NCBI GenBank assembly: GCA_030340625.1
Contig: JAOPHQ010000603.1
Span: 1-64,000 of the forward strand
DNA: 64,000 nt
Direction of reading: 5' to 3'
Source of the DNA: Merluccius polli
Taxonomy: Eukaryota > Chordata > Actinopteri > Gadiformes > Merlucciidae
Within the stretch, counting starts at the first letter, position 1. Each line of letters starts with the position of its first letter. Below are positions 45,906 to 58,200 of this stretch, piece after piece. Under the pieces are notes generated by a model, which made no database searches, had not been told where the DNA came from, and saw nothing but the letters and a program-made list of their open reading frames with translations. The translations under genes and the position numbers were made by a program.

Positions 45906-48333
45906 GTAGTTATTATTATTCATATTACCATTCAGTCACAGAATCGCATTCCTCATGTTTAATCTTTATCTATTTTCATATTCAGACACCGGCAGGTGCT
46001 TTGGGAGGGTTTAGGCAACAACAACGAAAAAAACACAGTATCAGACCTCTTGGTCTTTACATTAACGACGTTAAAGTCGTTGCTCACAAAGTCATTACAG
46101 GAGAGGACCCTGAAAGTGTCAAAAGCTGAATGTCAAAGGACATCAATGTAAACATCACAACAGAAACGACATTTCACTTGTGTGAAATAGTTGACCCCCT
46201 TAGTAATGAATGAGGGGTGGGGAGGGGGTTTCTCTCTTCCCTGCTGTATTGAGACTAAAGGTTGCTGGCTGCTACACAGAAGGCTGCCCTCGGAGCTGTG
46301 CTTGTGATGGGCTGACAGACTGAAGAGCTGGTCACTGAACCAAGCCTGACCCGGGCCTATTGTGGGGGCCTATAGGCTTTGTCATCGTAGCTTAATGAGA
46401 GATGGGTAAACAGACTCCCTCCACTCCTCCATCCACTATGTGGAGGACACAACTGCTCTGTTGGGGCGCAGAGCGAGAGACCATTGCAACTGTTGTTGTT
46501 TTCTTTCTCCCTGCTTACACGCAATGTGATTTCGATGATTGTGCAAAGTAATGACAACCAGTTTGAAAACATATGGCCAGTCATTGTGTCTTAGCTGCCC
46601 CTTTGATGTCTTGGTCTTGGTAGTGAAGAACAGAAGAGAGTTTTCACTTTGCCATATGTGATACAAAAGGACTTGTTGCTATTACTGTCGTGTAGTCGAC
46701 ACACTCCTCTCAAACATGTAGTGGTGCTTAGGCTTACTTGATTTCTTTGATGGCCCATGCAATGTATATAGGTTAAATATGTTCGCTTTTTACACTAGGC
46801 AGAATAAAAGACTACAGTTTATTAAGAGTTTGTCTATTCTTTAGGATTGTTAAGAGGAAACCTTGCAATGAAATGCTTGCAGGGCCATAAAAATGGTCTG
46901 AACTGGAATTGCATTGATGTAAACAGAAGTTATAGCACATCATATAAATGAAAAGGATAGCTTAGCCACCCGATGCATCATTTATTCGACCAGTATCTCG
47001 AGAAAATTCCTAGACAAACAGAGAGTCACATAAACAAACCCCCCCCCCCCCCCACCACCTTATCCTCCCTGTGTGCTGCTGCACAGACATGGTTCTGCTG
47101 AGCAACAAGAGCGACCGGGACCTGAGTGAGCTGAGGAAGAGCATCGACAGCGACGATGACGACTCCAAGTCCCCCGATCCCTGCAAGGACGAACAGCCCA
47201 AGAAGAAGCACCGGCGCAACCGCACCACCTTCACCACCTACCAGCTCCACGAGCTGGAGCGCGCCTTCGAGAAGTCCCACTACCCCGACGTGTACAGCCG
47301 CGAGGAGCTGGCCATGAAGGTCAACCTCCCAGAGGTTAGGGTCCAGGTAGGCTGGCAAAGATCTAACCTTCACCAAATATATATATTTTTTTGTACATGT
47401 TGGTTGATACAACGATGACTCATGGCATTGTCGCCAAATGAGCTATTTCAGTGCTATTTGATTTTGCAGTGAAACTCGAAACTAGGGAGGGGCGAGTCTC
47501 GGATATTAATTGGCGTTTATAGTAGCCAATAGTGCTGCATGTGCCACCAGATTGACAGTAGCTAGCAGCTGGAAAGCCATGATGACCATGAACTTAAAAC
47601 TCAAGAAAGCATTTTCAATGGACGCAAAATTTGTAAACGCCAGTACAGGATGAGTCAACAAACATTTGAAACCATTTTACAGGAAGAGAAAAGACAGGGA
47701 TTATGACGTAAACATATTCAAAAACGATTCTTTTGACATGTATTTGGTGTATAACAAGAAATAAATTAACACTGGGACACAGGCATGAACACTGGGAACA
47801 TTTATTTTTCATTTCGTTCCTTTAAGGTGTGGTTTCAGAACCGCAGAGCCAAATGGCGCCGGCAGGAGAAGATGGACGCCAGCACCATGAAGCTCCACGA
47901 CGCGCCCATGCTCTCCTTCAACCGACCCCCGGCCATGCACACCAACATGGGCCCCATGGGCAACTCCCTGCCCCTGGACCCCTGGCTGACGTCCCCACTG
48001 ACCAGCGCCACGCCCGTCCACAGCATCCCCGGCTTCATGGGCCCCGGCCAGGGCCTCCAGCCGGCCTACCAGGGGCCACACAGCTTCCTCAACGCATCCC
48101 CTCACCCTCCCCATCCCCACTCGCATGCCCATCCCCACTCCCACCCGCACCCCCATCCCTCCATGGGCCAGGGGATGCAGAGCATGGCTCCGCCTCCGTA
48201 CCAGTGTCCGGCGGCGTACTCCGATAAGTACCCCCTGGAGGACGTGGACCAGCGGAGCTCCAGCATCGCTGTGCTGAGGATGAAAGCCAAGGAGCACATC
48301 CAGTCAATGGACAAGACCTGGCAACCCATGTGA
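44890..48333 (+). CDS. rx1/rx2: Retinal homeobox protein Rx (Rx1/Rx2, RAX2-like)
   Basis: Paired-like homeodomain transcription factor of eye field, retinal progenitors and photoreceptors (family knowledge). Three exons join in phase to 360 aa: 44890-45205, 47087-47346, 47827-48333. Features in order are the start MHLSLDNMSMVDDSCLSP; the octapeptide-like HSIDVILGF (37-45); the Ser/Asp-rich SIDSDDDDSKSPDP; a homeodomain at about 147-206 with Gln at position 50 (WFQNRRAKWRRQE), interrupted by the conserved intron after RVQ; a His/Pro-rich stretch encoded at about 48100-48165; and a C-terminal OAR motif (SSSIAVLRMKAKEHI) before KTWQPM. The neighbourhood matches human RAX2, but full-length octapeptide and OAR motifs fit teleost rx1/rx2; I cannot separate those two. 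An upstream 5' UTR intron is possible because cag precedes the leader. Confidence 0.94.
45206..47086 (+). other. rx intron 1
   Basis: 1.9 kb without coding exons. It holds (TAC)n at 45240-45267, G19 at 45706-45724 and a compound triplet array (TTA)n-(TTG)n-(TTA)n at about 45808-45918. It ends with C15 (47039-47053) about 33 bp before the exon 2 acceptor. Confidence 0.7.
45706..45918. repeat. G19 homopolymer and (TTA)n/(TTG)n compound array
   Basis: G19 at 45706-45724. A triplet array starting at about 45808 changes from TTA to TTG and back to TTA. Confidence 0.95.
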
Positions 48334-51015
48334 CTAGCAAACTGGCAACCCGCGGGGTTGACTGAATAAGGCAAGGGTGAGAGAAGAGAAGGTGAATGAG
48401 TCTGCTACTCCTCCTCTGTCAAACAGGTCTGACGTTATGAGCGGGAAAGGCAGGGCGGCGAAAAAGACATCTGTGTGACCTGCGGTGTCCGAAGAAGGAA
48501 TGAACGGGAGGATGGATTTGGGATTTTTTTTTTTATCATGATGTGGAGAAATATTCGTATGTGTGCGATACACAATCCTCTTTCTCATCTCAAGACTTTG
48601 CAGCATTCCTAGATCTTGAACTACCAGTTGCTAAACAGTGCATATTCCTAGTGATCAAGGTTGTGACAATGGCCCTGACCAAAACTTGTACTGATAGTGC
48701 TGTTGGGTACATGCATGCTTCTCTTAGATGACCGTTGGCAGTTTGTAGCTGATTCATTTTCAAGAGTTCAGTTTAACAGTGTTTCCCATTGGTTTTTAGT
48801 TTCATTCGTATAATTTAAGCTCCTATACAGCGTGGTGACAGCATTCACTTTCCCATCACAAACATAAAATACAAAATCATCATAATTCATATTATAATAC
48901 TGTACGTGTATTATAAGAAAAATATGTATACTATATATTATAATTCAATCATAAAATAAGAATAATTTGTTCATGTGCCTGCTCTATCGGCTCTATCGGT
49001 ACAGTGTATCTACAGAAGCCTCGGAGGTACATACGCCAAAACATTCAATTGGTGCCAACACAGAAAATTGAAGATTTTTTTCCGCATTGAAAAGAAAAAC
49101 ACATTCCCCATCCAATGTTCGTTAGTTTGTTTAAACTAATTAATCCAATTATTTTAGCTAATTAATTAATAATTTATAAGGGTCAGATAATCAAAAGCAC
49201 AAACTAATTTGCAAGATTCAGTCTCATTCAAGGAGTATTTTGAATGTGGAGAGATGGCAAGACTGTTAATGCAATTTATTTTTGATTGTTTGCAGATGAT
49301 CCCCTGCATGAGTAAGCACCTGCATTTTTCATGAAATGTTTGGGCCCCCTGGCAACGACTATAACTCAACATTATACCTATAAATGTTTTTTTCAGTGAG
49401 CACAAACTGTAGCTCTCCATAATAAGTACACTGTTTTGAAAATAATCCAATGTTTTGTGAATATGTTACACACTGAAATGGTTATCAACCACATAACTGT
49501 GAAATTGAAATGAATTCAAGTACTCAACATGCTTCCCCCTACCTTTACAGCGTGTGGTGCCATGTGTAGAGGTGTGTATTGTTCCATTACTGATCTCAGG
49601 ACAGACACAACAACATAAGCGATTAACCACCAGCTCAGAGGACAGGGCCAAAGCAAACCAAAAAACATTCATGCACAAATATAGATCTGAACTATGCATT
49701 GTTATACTTCAAAAGCAAATACTACTGCAGTACTGCAATAATGAGGTTTTATAAAAGAAAAGAAAGAAAGACAGAAAGAGGATTTGTGAGTTAAGTCACT
49801 TTTTTTTCTTTAGTTTTTGCTCGAGTGGCTTCTGGAGGGTAAAGCCTACTGGCATCAGAGGGCCGGGCTGGGTGTGTGTGTACGTGCCGGCCAACAGAGC
49901 GAAGTCTGTGTGGTGTGTCACCCCACATAGTTTGTTCTTTCTTCAGCACAATTGATCCAAGCCGCATCTTCTTTGTCTGAGATTCAAGGGGGGTGGGTGG
50001 GTGGGTATGGGGGGGGGGGGGGGGGGGGACGGTTGCAGGCTCCGCTAAATAGGTCCTTGTAACCATTTTGTCTTGGACGTTTTTTTTGTGTGTTTTGTGT
50101 CACGTTTAGGTTCAACTACTGCCAGAGCCGTTAGGAACAATATGCGTCACCGAGGGTCTGTTGTTGAGAATGTTCTAATTACTACTCTGAAGAAATACTG
50201 GATGGCTATGAAATGACTATTATAACTCACACCAGCACTGTATGATTCATATAGAGAGTATAGAAATGGAGAAGTAGAGGAGTAGAAACATCAGGTTCAT
50301 ATTTGGATAGTGAGACATTTTTGCACTGCTGCATCTGCTGATAGACGATAGTAAAAATGAGTTTCATCACAATGGATACACGTTTATCGTCTAGGTCTAA
50401 CCTTGTGGAGTTATGGCATAATCTTGTTGACTTATCGAAATTGTGGTCTCATTCCATCATTGAAAAAGTGCATTTGAATTAAAAGGTACTCATGTAGTTG
50501 TTGTTTTTTTAAGCCATCTGTAATTGTACTAGTTCACTTTTAAGAGTTGTTTTATGGGTCACTAAAAGTGATACACAAGTATACAACAAAAGCAACAGTA
50601 CACAGTAGAAACACCTTTGTTATGAACAACCCCAATATAAGAATCAAAGACAAAAAAACACATTCCTCATCGTTGTTCATGTCACTTATGTGATTCGTAG
50701 TTTTATGTGATTATTGTTTAGAAATTCTGGTTGGACTTTTTTGGACCTTTTTTTTATGAAGCAGCTAGAATAATTTTTTTTAAATGTGATTTCAACCCAA
50801 GAATAAGCCAAAGGTTAGACAATGGAGGAAAATGCACTAGATATAAGAAAAGTATTTTGTGAAAATGTACAGAACGTTTTTTCCTGTGTAGCTATTTTTG
50901 TTGTGAGTCCTAGTTTTGTCATTGTTTTATTTGATTTTGATGATTTCTAAATCATTGATTTTGGATGGATTCCGTTTGAATACGGATTCCTTTTGACAAA
51001 TAAATATAGTTTGAT
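48334..51015 (+). other. rx 3' UTR (inferred)
   Basis: No coding exon. The AT-rich sequence runs to an AATAAA at 50999-51004 (gacaaataaatatag), giving an inferred 3' UTR of about 2.7 kb. A G20 homopolymer lies at 50009-50028. Earlier, weaker signals may also be used. Confidence 0.55.
50999..51004 (+). terminator. Candidate rx poly(A) signal
   Basis: AATAAA in gacaaataaatatag, followed by gtttgatag and gtttgtttt, a T/GT-rich downstream element. Confidence 0.5.
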
Positions 51016-51089
51016 AGAATACCTGTTTGTTTTAACTGCCCTCAATATCGCACATGGACACTTGTTGGCTTGTTCAACATGTGGTAGAA

Positions 51090-51229
51090 ACACACACACA
51101 CACTCACTGACCCACAAACACACACACACACACACTCACTCACGCACTCACTCATCACTCACTCCCTCACACACTGACCCTCACACACACACACACACAC
51201 ACACTGACCATCAAACACAAACTGGCCAT

Positions 51230-51260
<31 letters not shown>

Positions 51261-51282
51261 ACACACACACACACACACACAC
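51090..51282. repeat. Interrupted (CA)n / CACT microsatellite
   Basis: Several CA blocks separated by cactcactcac and ctgaccatca phrases, just past the presumed rx poly(A) site. The phrase cactgaccatca(c/a)aca recurs, so short blocks have been copied. Confidence 0.9.
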
Positions 51283-51405
51283 CTCCCCCTGTTCCAGGGC
51301 TGGTGGCAGGGTGCCAGCCTGTTAGGAAGATGAGACTCCAATCAATCAGAGCTTCTCAGGGGGGGGCCTCCGACTGAAGGGCCCGCTCACTAATTGCCCC
51401 TGGAC

Positions 51406-51437
<32 letters not shown>

Positions 51438-51790
51438 CGTGGTCGCTGCAGCACATGGTCACTGACGAGCCACTGCCGCCGCGTGTGAACCACTTTCTAA
51501 GACAGATGGAAGCTAGGACAGACATATGGAAAGACAACCAAAGCTAACCCAGAGAAAGGCTGGCGCTATGCGACAGCGGTGTTGGTAGCATGCTCTGTTC
51601 AAACTACTTAGTTTGGTTTGCCCAGACAGACTATTGATGATCAATCTCGTACACGTATACAGATAATTCAGTCGTTCAATCGTGTGTATTCTATCACCGA
51701 GTGTATTCCATCATTTATTCATCACTGAGAAAACGCTGTTGTACATGAACGCAAACACAAGGCAGGAGTAGGAAAACATACCAGGAGAGA

Positions 51791-51838
<48 letters not shown>

Positions 51839-53059
51839 GCAGAAGGTGGTGGGGTGTCTGCTCATCGAAGGTAATGATGTAGAAAATCCCCCAATTAGAG
51901 CGTTTTCCTGCGTTGCAGGATGAGTTCAGAGCCGGGTCCTCTGACAGCACCAGGATTAGCGGCCGGGCTATAGGCCTAGCTGGGCCGGGCCAGCGCAGAC
52001 ACTTAGTGACTACCGGACAGTGTGTCAGGGCTCAGTCGGGGCCGGTACAGGGCCACAGCCACAGCCAGGGGCCTGGTTAGGCATGCGTTGAGCCACAGTG
52101 AGCGGCGCAAAGAAAAGCATGGGAAAAAGAGCAGCAGACCAAGGGGGGAAGAAATACTTTTGTCGGGGAGCTGCGCTCTGCTGTGCGAAACCGTCTCTTG
52201 TTTAAATTTGAATCCAAGCCAAAACTCGAATTTCAATAAGTTATGCGCTCTCGGATTGCTGCCGTTTCTAAACATATCTTACATGTTTTGGGGTGTGGGG
52301 GGGGGGTTGCGTTGTAAAGAGTAACGAAATAAAAATGTGTCAAGTTAAAAAAGTGTCCAAAAGGCTAAAGCTGACTATAGGTATTAGTTCAAATGTCAGT
52401 CAAGTTGTAGTCCAACCCTGTCTCCCTCCCAGCAGTTGCACAAACCGTATTCCAGCTCAGCTTTGTTCCTGCTCAGTGTTCCTGAGTGAAACATCATTCT
52501 TCTCAGAGGGTCGCATATGTGCTCTTCCCCAAAAAAGACATAACCTATAACCTTTTTGGACATCTGGATTGTGGAGAAAAATCAATTTTGTCCACATGCT
52601 TCTTGGTGTTAAACAATACATGCTCAGGGTAAATATGAGAGCTTGTTGTATAAGATCCAGGAACATGGTATTTAATCCTGCTGCCATGGCTTAATATAGA
52701 CTTAAGACACATCAGTCTGTCTTCACAATAAAGAGATTACTATCAAAACCGGTGCATTTTTGCTAACCTAGATGGACCTTATAAAATAACACCAGGAATA
52801 TGTAAGCAACGACAAGACTCAATAGAGTAAGTGCAGACACAAGAAAAATAATTTCAAAAATAATTTTGTTGGCCAACGGATAGCGAGCCAGTGCTTCAAT
52901 TTTGCATGTGTATTTTTCTGTGCTCCCAAAACCTGATCCAGTGTTAGCCTGTCTTCTCCAATCTTTGTTTGACCATTCACAAAATTAAGTAGAGTGTAAG
53001 CAGCAAACACAGGGCCTCGCAGGTCGCAGCCCCTCACATGACAAATTCATGTCAGACTT

Positions 53060-53370
53060 TAGTGCTACTGTTTGTTTATCAGCTTAATTGTCAAAAGAAT
53101 TAGGCGAGCCCAATTAATGAAGGGAACCCCTAAACTCACCACAGTTTATTGTCTTCATTAGGAACAATTACGTTGCTAACGACTAATTGATTAATTGTGT
53201 GATCTATTATTTCGCTCCTATACACATGGAGATCTAACAGAGCCGCGGCAGGAGTTAACAGTCTTATTGGAGAGATGCGTTCCTCTCCGAAGATAATAAG
53301 GGAAAGGACCGGAATTAATGGGGTTTGATTAAGGGAGCTTTTCAATGGGACACAGCTTTTTCGCATGACA
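53060..53370. promoter_or_regulatory. Candidate conserved regulatory block between rx and fzr1
   Basis: About 310 bp without repeats and with at least eight TAAT/ATTA cores: agcttaattgtc, cccaattaatgaag, cgactaattgattaattgtg, ccggaattaatggggt, tttgattaaggg, acataattggagg. It does not encode a recognised protein. Composition and the position beside rx suggest a homeodomain-responsive enhancer; there is no direct evidence. Confidence 0.4.
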
Positions 53371-53439
53371 TAATTGGAGGTCAGTGGAGGGGGTGGGAGT
53401 GTGAGTAGAGGATTTGCTGGCTGGCGCCAGTGTTGGACA

Positions 53440-53486
<47 letters not shown>

Positions 53487-53666
53487 CGTGCGTGTGTGTG
53501 TGTGATAGTTGTGAGAGTTGGAAAAAGAGGTAATATTTTATGTGGCCTTGTAAACTTCTAGAAGTGATTTTTTTTGCCAGATCATTAGATTAAGTCTTCG
53601 GAGGCATGTTTTCGTCACTTATTTGAAGGATGTGATGCACAACAGAATGTAGGCCTATCATTTGCG

Positions 53667-53709
<43 letters not shown>

Positions 53710-54398
53710 ATTATTATTATGAAGGAGTAATCTTGTTATATTGTAATCTAAAATGGAGGGACACACAAGGTATCGCTGAGTAAATCCAAATTCCAAAAAT
53801 AAATCCTAAATGTCATGAAACAAACACTTGCCACAGTGAAAAGATTATCACATTTTGCATCGTGTACATCCATTTCACAACCAATCTCTCTGTATTGCTC
53901 TGTCTCCCTTTAGACCCATATAGCACAGCCACCTCTATATCACAGGCTGTTGGCATTGTTTTCCTTTGGTCAGTCAATACATTACGGCTCTAATGGTGTC
54001 ACAATGCTATCTAGTAGCTTAGAAAACATCATTTTCATTTTCAAACATCATTTATAATGGCCTATTTAAGATCAACCCAAATATATAGGTTAAAACGGTG
54101 CAGCATTCAATTCATTCACTTTCCCTCCATCAAACAGCGGAACTAATGACAATACATAGAAGCATTGCGCCATCTGTATTTGGTACTGAGCAATGACAGG
54201 GAAACCTCGCCTCACTTATTGTGCAAAAACCACTTCACACATAGCTCAAATCAGTGGTTAATTAAATGCTTAATGCGAATGCAAACACTTGTTATTAATG
54301 ATGAACACTTTTTTAATATTTTTAATATAATTATTGATTCGATTTTAAACAATAATTAACCGAATTTGTTTTACATTTTGGCATGTTTTGTCGAATAG

Positions 54399-54462
54399 GC
54401 GAATAACACGACAACGTGAAATGAAAAGTGAACTTTCATTTCACGTTGCCGTTATTTGAAAA
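54399..54462. repeat. Long hairpin upstream of fzr1
   Basis: A perfect 15-bp stem (caacgtgaaatgaaa at 54412-54426; tttcatttcacgttg at 54434-54448) has a 7-nt loop. It extends imperfectly outwards, cgaataac pairing with gttatttg, to about 25 bp per arm. An A-rich tract follows at once. It could be a foldback transposon remnant or a structured RNA. Confidence 0.8.
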
Positions 54463-54519
54463 AAAAAAAAATAATAAAAATAAAAAAGTCCACCCATAAA
54501 TCCCATTTCCCCCCACGTG

Positions 54520-54850
54520 ACTCGAACGCGGAGGTGCCCGGACGCGTCTCCTTGGCAACGCGACACGGCATTTCCGTGTTTTCATTTGACACGTCTACGT
54601 CATCGTCCTTTCAAAAATACCCACAATGCATCATCAGGTTTTGTCAATAACCAGCGAGCTAGCTGTCCGTAGCTAACGCCGTTTGCGGCTCCTTCGCCGT
54701 ATTCCGCGTCCTCAGTCCAGCCCAAAAGCGTTGGCGAGTATCCCGCTGGTCTGTCCTGCCGTCCTGCTGTCTGTGCCTCGTCTCCAGGGGCCGTTGTGTC
54801 GGTGTGTACGATTTCGCAAGCAACGTGATACTAGCAAAAGGAGGCTAGTT
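54520..54850 (+). promoter_or_regulatory. CpG-rich fzr1 promoter / 5' non-coding exon
   Basis: A CpG-dense block (cgaacgcggaggtgcccgga, cgcgtctccttggcaacgcg, gctaacgccgtttgcggctc) 370-700 bp before the fzr1 ATG. The coding start exon has an upstream acceptor-like site (gtgtgaag) at about 55168, so a separate non-coding first exon probably lies here. Exact limits are not visible. Confidence 0.55.
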
Positions 54851-55216
54851 AGACATTAGCCCGGTGTTTTGAAGACCCTTTAATGCACTACACATGAATC
54901 AGTCTGCCAATGTCTCTCTATCTGGGTGCCAGCATCTGTTTTGTATTTGCAAGCATGACATTTTGAACGTGGTCAGGCTAACGGGGAACCCTTTCCTGGC
55001 ACACCTGGGGTGTTGATTTTTCGGATTACATGTCACACATCAACACACACACACACACACACACATATTGATTACCTGCAAATGCAGTACACTTACAATC
55101 AACAAAAACACATTTGACCACAGCAGCACTGCTTGGTGGATTACTAACCCCTGTCTTTCTTGTGTGAAGCAGCTACATCTCATCCCAGGCCCAACCCTGG
55201 ACCCAACACACCCACA

Positions 55217-58200
55217 ATGGATCCAGAATACGAACGGAGACTTCTTCGACAGATCAACATCCAGCACGACAACGCTAGTCCTCCTGTAAGTCACTGTTTT
55301 AATCAATATCAGTTTGTCGTTGTTCTGTTCCTCATGAGAAGTGTCGGTGTCATTGATACTCCTAAACGTACTACAATGCGCCCTATTCCGTTGTGTAGAA
55401 GGTGAGAGACGCGGTGCGAAGACTGACGCCGACCAGCTCCCCGCTGTCTTCGCCCAGTAAGCTCGGTGACCGCTTCATCCCGACCAGAGCCGACGCCAAC
55501 TGGAGCGTCAACTTCCACAGGATCAACGTACGACTCAACTCTAATTCGTTCTACTAGCAAAACACAAAATATGGGGATAACAATGTCAATATTTTGTGAT
55601 TTAATGAATTACTTTTAAGTACACACAACTGATGGTCAACAACTGATGGACAGAATCCTTGTGATTTCAAAAATAGGAAAATGAGAAGTCACCGACTCAG
55701 AACCCAAAAACGAAGGATGCCTCATCTGATAACAGCAAAGGTGATGGAAAAGGCGCTTTCTTTATATTTAATTAAAAGTATGTTCATTGGCAACTTGTGA
55801 CGGGCGACCTCACTCCACGTGCAATCGCTCAATAGAGCTTCTCCCTTCTTGCAGTGGATGGCCTGGCCTACTCTGCCTTGCTGAAGAACGAACTGCTGGG
55901 CGCAGGCATAGAGAAGGTCCTAGATCCCCAGACGGAGGACCGACGCCTGCAGCCCTCCACGCCAGAGAGGAAGAGTCTGTTCACAGTACGAGAGCCTTTC
56001 GCCTTCCCATTGTGTTGTTTGTTTGTTTTGGTGGTTTTTCAATGCTCTTCATGGATGGTGCGTTTGTCCCTTGGCAATGTTTGCAGTACACTCTCAACGT
56101 CAAGAGATCCTCGCCAGACGAGGGTAACCACGTCTCCCCCTATTCCCTGTCCCCTGTCAGTAGCAAAAGGTAAACACAAGCATTAGTTATATTTTCCATT
56201 CTATTTCCAACATTCTTTGTATTTTCGGATGAATTTTGATCTACATTTTGTCATTTGCGTTTATATATACCGGGTTTTGTCCCTGTTCCAGTCAGAAGTT
56301 GCTGCGCTCACCCAGGAAGCCGACGCGCAAAATCTCCAAGATCCCCTTCAAGGTTCTAGACGCTCCGGAGCTGCAGGATGACTTTTATCTCAACTTGGTG
56401 GACTGGTCCTCACTGAACGTGCTGAGTGTTGGTCTGGGCACCTGCGTCTACCTCTGGAGTGCCTGCACCAGTCAGGTACGCGTGTGTCTGCTGGTGCTGG
56501 TGTGTGTTCGCTGTTCATTTATTTTTTCTATCTTGTCTTTCTGTAAGTGGGCCGTTGTTGATTAAAGGAATGCAATCAGGTTCTGAAAAATTGAGAACAT
56601 GCGGTACATTGTACTTATGCATAATGTAAAATTGTCTTCCCAAAGGTAACAAGGCTGTGCGATTTATCCGTAGAGGGGGACTCTGTGACATCCGTCGGCT
56701 GGTCCGAAAGAGTGAGTGCACAAAAGTTACTAATGCCGCATCTTGAAAACAAAAAAAGTGCTTTGATTTGGTTACACTCTGTTTCTCTTTATGTTTATAC
56801 TGTCCTAAGTAAGAGTATTCTGCTTGACTCCAGGGTAATCTGGTGGCGGTGGGAACGCATAAGGGCTACGTTCAGATATGGGACGCTGGTGCAGGGAAGA
56901 AGCTCTTCGCTCTGGAAGGGCACACGGCAAGAGTTGGTAAGCAGGCATCACACATAATAGAAACACACAGACACAATTGCTGTCATTCATGCATTACGAA
57001 GCTTGGTTAAAGTAGAGACTGAACACTGAGGTCAATTAGCAATACATTTACAATACATTGGAAGTCAATTAACAAATGATTAGCAGTCAATTAGCATTGA
57101 CACCTCCTGTCCTGTCGTCCATAGGAGCGCTGGCGTGGAACGCGGATCAGTTGTCCTCAGGCAGCCGCGACCGCATGATTCTTCAGAGAGACGTGCGCAC
57201 TCCTCCGCTCCAGTCTGAGAGACGACTGCAGGGCCACAGACAGGAAGTGTGCGGCCTGAAGTGGAGCACAGACCATCAGCTGCTGGCCTCTGGAGGCAAT
57301 GACAACAAGGTAGCCTTGCTGTAAAATATACTGTATTAGATGCATTTCTTAGCACAAATGGTCCCACTGGGACTCGAACCCCTGGCCCTAACCAGAGCTA
57401 CACAGGACCAGGAGTTGTGTTATTTCAAGTTGATTAAACGTATAATGTACACAATCCGTTACATTCATCCACCTCTCTTTCCCTTTTGCAAATATAAGTT
57501 TAATACTTATTTTTAGCCCTTTAGCTAGCTAGTTTTCTGATATTCAGTCAAAGAAAAGTGAACTGGAACCACAAGTCAAGGTGACTCTAAGAAAGTGGAG
57601 GGCTATAAATGAAACGCTATGCCCGGTTGGCTCCATAGCTCTTCATGATGCTGTGTCCCCATCTCAGCTGCTAGTGTGGAACCACTCGGCCCTGAACCCG
57701 GTGCAGACCTACGTGGACCACCTGGCGGCGGTGAAGGCCATCGCCTGGTCCCCCCACCAACACGGCCTGCTGGCGTCCGGAGGCGGCACAGCCGATCGCT
57801 GCATCCGCTTCTGGAACACCCTGACCTCCCAGCCACTGCAGTGCATGGACACAGGCTCACAGGTCTGCAATCTGGCCTGGTCCAAGCATGCCAACGAACT
57901 GGTAGGTGACCTCCAGCTACAACGTGTGTGAGGGTTGAAGGAGAGGTTGCTGTCAGGAGTGTGATAATGTGAATATCTCTCTGTACATCGCTGTATGTCT
58001 GAGATGTAACTATTATGTACTAATGGCAAAAACAATACTTGTCTTTCTGATTCCTTTGACTAATCTGTACGCTGCCATTTGATCATGCAGCACTTGGATT
58101 TTTTTTTTCATTTCAAATAATTTTCTATTTATTATTATGCTTTGATTGTTCTCAGCCTTACTTGTAGGTTACTTTGGCTAAAAGCTTCATTATGCATAAA

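Larger units (their letters stand above)
51016..54640. other. rx-fzr1 intergenic region
   Basis: No coding exon is recognised. It contains interrupted (CA)n at 51090-51282, (CAGG)n at about 51407-51438, (GA)n at 51784-51832, and (TG)n/(CA)n at 53447-53506 and 53669-53707. A long repeat-free block at 53060-53370, very rich in TAAT cores, is listed as a candidate enhancer. Confidence 0.6.

Noticed and set aside
47809..48374. Several long minus-strand and alternate-frame ORFs over rx exon 3
   Set aside because: They are shadows of GC-rich rx coding sequence; no independent protein similarity.
57350..57420. Possible tRNA gene on the minus strand
   Set aside because: A- and B-box-like parts are too close together and no acceptor stem or anticodon arm can be drawn; a SINE remnant is more likely.
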